Assembly: GCA_905372875.1 (NCBI GenBank)
Contig: CAJPQU010000036.1
Span: 1-14,799 of the forward strand
Source: an uncultured Schwartzia sp.
Lineage (GTDB): Bacteria; Bacillota; Negativicutes; Selenomonadales; Selenomonadaceae
Direction: 5' to 3'
Length of the DNA stretch: 14,799 nt
In this document: in pieces, positions 14,130-14,799 of the stretch
Position numbering within the stretch: position 1 is the stretch's first letter
How the letters are laid out: every line of letters starts with the position of its first letter
Position numbers and translations under genes: made by a program
Notes under the pieces: model-generated
What the model was told of the DNA's origin: nothing
Databases searched by the model: none
Seen by the model: the letters and a program-made list of their open reading frames with translations, nothing else

Positions 14130-14799
14130 TCAGAAGGAAAAATCGCGGTGCGATACGCGGCGGACGGCGGCTTCTAAAAGCTCAGTGCCGCGCACGATGT
14201 CGTCGAGGGAGGCGTATTCGGCGGGGTTGTGGCTGATGCCGCCCCGGCAGGGGATGAAGAGCATCCCCGTGGGGCAGCGCGCCGCCCAGTGCATGGCGTC
14301 GTGCCCTGCGCCGCTGGGCATCCGGCGAAAGGAGTGGCCCGCTTCTTGGCAAAGTTGACTGAGGAAATTCACCACGGCGGGAGCGATCATGACCGGAGAT
14401 TCGTCGGTGAGCATTTTGATGTCATAGGGGAGATGACGCCGCTCGCTGCTGGCAGCGATTCCCGCCTTGAGATCGCGAACGACGGTGTCCTTCGTTTCGC
14501 GGGAGATGCTGCGGATGTCGATGCCAAGGGTGACTTCGCCGGGGATGACGTTCATCGCGCCGGGGGATACTTGGATGACGCCCACGGTACCGATGGCAGG
14601 CGGTTCTTTACAAGCGGCGGCTAACTTTTCCACCAAAAGGATGATTTCGGCGGCGGCGCAGCTTCCGTCTTGACGCATGTTCATGGGGGTCGCGCCACTG
14701 TGATCAGCGTGCCCGTGGAGGTGGACGCGCAGACGGGTGGGGGCGGCGATGCCGGTGACGACGCCGATAGAGCATTGTGTGGCTTCCAGTACCTTGCCT
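14130..14799 (-). CDS. M20-family Zn-dependent amidase/carbamoylase (N-terminal part outside window)
   Basis: The minus-strand frame is open at the right edge and stops with TGA at 14132-14130, giving about 222 C-terminal residues of a protein expected to be near 400. HLHGHADHSGATPMNMRQD, about 40 residues into the visible part, is the start of the dimerisation domain in the hydantoinase/carbamoylase group (N-carbamoyl-L-amino acid hydrolase, allantoate deiminase, beta-ureidopropionase). PGEVTLGIDIRS closes that domain. MPSGAGHDAMHWA and CRGGISHNPAEY follow; the histidine in SHNPAEY matches the last zinc ligand of the family. These enzymes hydrolyse C-N amide or ureido bonds of carbamoyl compounds with two metal ions. 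The precise substrate cannot be read from this part. A start at the internal ATG (14684) would miss the HADHSGATP motif and is not real. It is separated from the cobalamin genes by a terminator. Confidence 0.88.
   Translation of the reverse strand, partial: GKVLEATQCSIGVVTGIAAPTRLRVHLHGHADHSGATPMNMRQDGSCAAAEIILLVEKLAAACKEPPAIGTVGVIQVSPGAMNVIPGEVTLGIDIRSISRETKDTVVRDLKAGIAASSERRHLPYDIKMLTDESPVMIAPAVVNFLSQLCQEAGHSFRRMPSGAGHDAMHWAARCPTGMLFIPCRGGISHNPAEYASLDDIVRGTELLEAAVRRVSHRDFSF

Noticed and set aside
14039..14236. Plus-strand open frame beginning just before the terminator
   Set aside because: It runs through the terminator hairpin and into the antisense of the amidase gene; composition is Arg-rich and there is no recognisable motif.
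14229..14624. Plus-strand open frame opposite the M20 amidase
   Set aside because: The minus strand encodes clear M20 motifs over the same stretch; the plus frame has none.
1..14799. Mobile elements, CRISPR arrays, tRNA or rRNA genes, cobalamin riboswitch
   Set aside because: No transposase, integrase, regularly spaced repeats, tRNA-like cloverleaf or B12-box sequence was seen. The gene-free gaps are all under about 180 bases, and the operon's leader is outside the window.

Overview
The window is almost entirely one long co-directional cluster for anaerobic (early-cobalt-insertion) cobalamin biosynthesis, followed by a short unrelated tail. The DNA is GC-rich with GCG/GCC-heavy coding. Presence of the CbiD, CbiG, CbiH, CbiJ and CbiC set with split CbiE and CbiT, and absence of oxygen-dependent CobG/CobN-type genes, points to a strict or facultative anaerobe. 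Gene order and protein style suggest a Firmicute, perhaps a GC-rich member of the Negativicutes; the taxonomic part is an impression and was not tested.

Positions 3-13130 (+ strand) hold fifteen genes: cbiD (5' end cut by the window edge), cbiE, cbiT, cbiF, cbiG, cbiH, cbiJ, cbiC, cbiA, cobU, cbiP, cbiB, cobS, a pduX-like L-threonine kinase, and cobD. Neighbours overlap by a few bases or are separated by at most about 26 bases, many with stop/start overlaps of the ATGA or GTGA type, and no internal promoter or terminator is evident, so they probably form one translationally coupled operon. Together they cover methylation, ring contraction and reduction of the corrin ring (cbiD to cbiC), amidation (cbiA, cbiP), aminopropanol linker synthesis and attachment (pduX-like, cobD, cbiB), and nucleotide-loop assembly (cobU, cobS). 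Missing from the window are the cobalt chelatase, CbiL, the corrinoid adenosyltransferase, CobT, the alpha-ribazole phosphatase and cobalt transport genes; some may lie upstream of base 1. No cobalamin riboswitch is visible because the operon's 5' end is outside the window.

Positions 13167-14008 hold a small divergent module: a HxlR/MarR-like regulator gene on the minus strand and a small conserved gene on the plus strand. Each is interrupted by a reading-frame break as given here. Between them sits an AT-rich gap with a perfect 11-bp inverted repeat, opposing promoter-like elements and good ribosome binding sites. The arrangement looks like an autoregulated regulator/target pair that is either decaying or affected by sequence errors.

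Positions 14049-14097 form a symmetrical hairpin that should terminate transcription from both sides. Beyond it, on the minus strand, lies the C-terminal part of an M20-family Zn-dependent amidase/carbamoylase that runs off the window end. I found no evidence of an undescribed defence, mobile or other novel system; the most interesting unexplained element is the palindrome with its two broken flanking genes.
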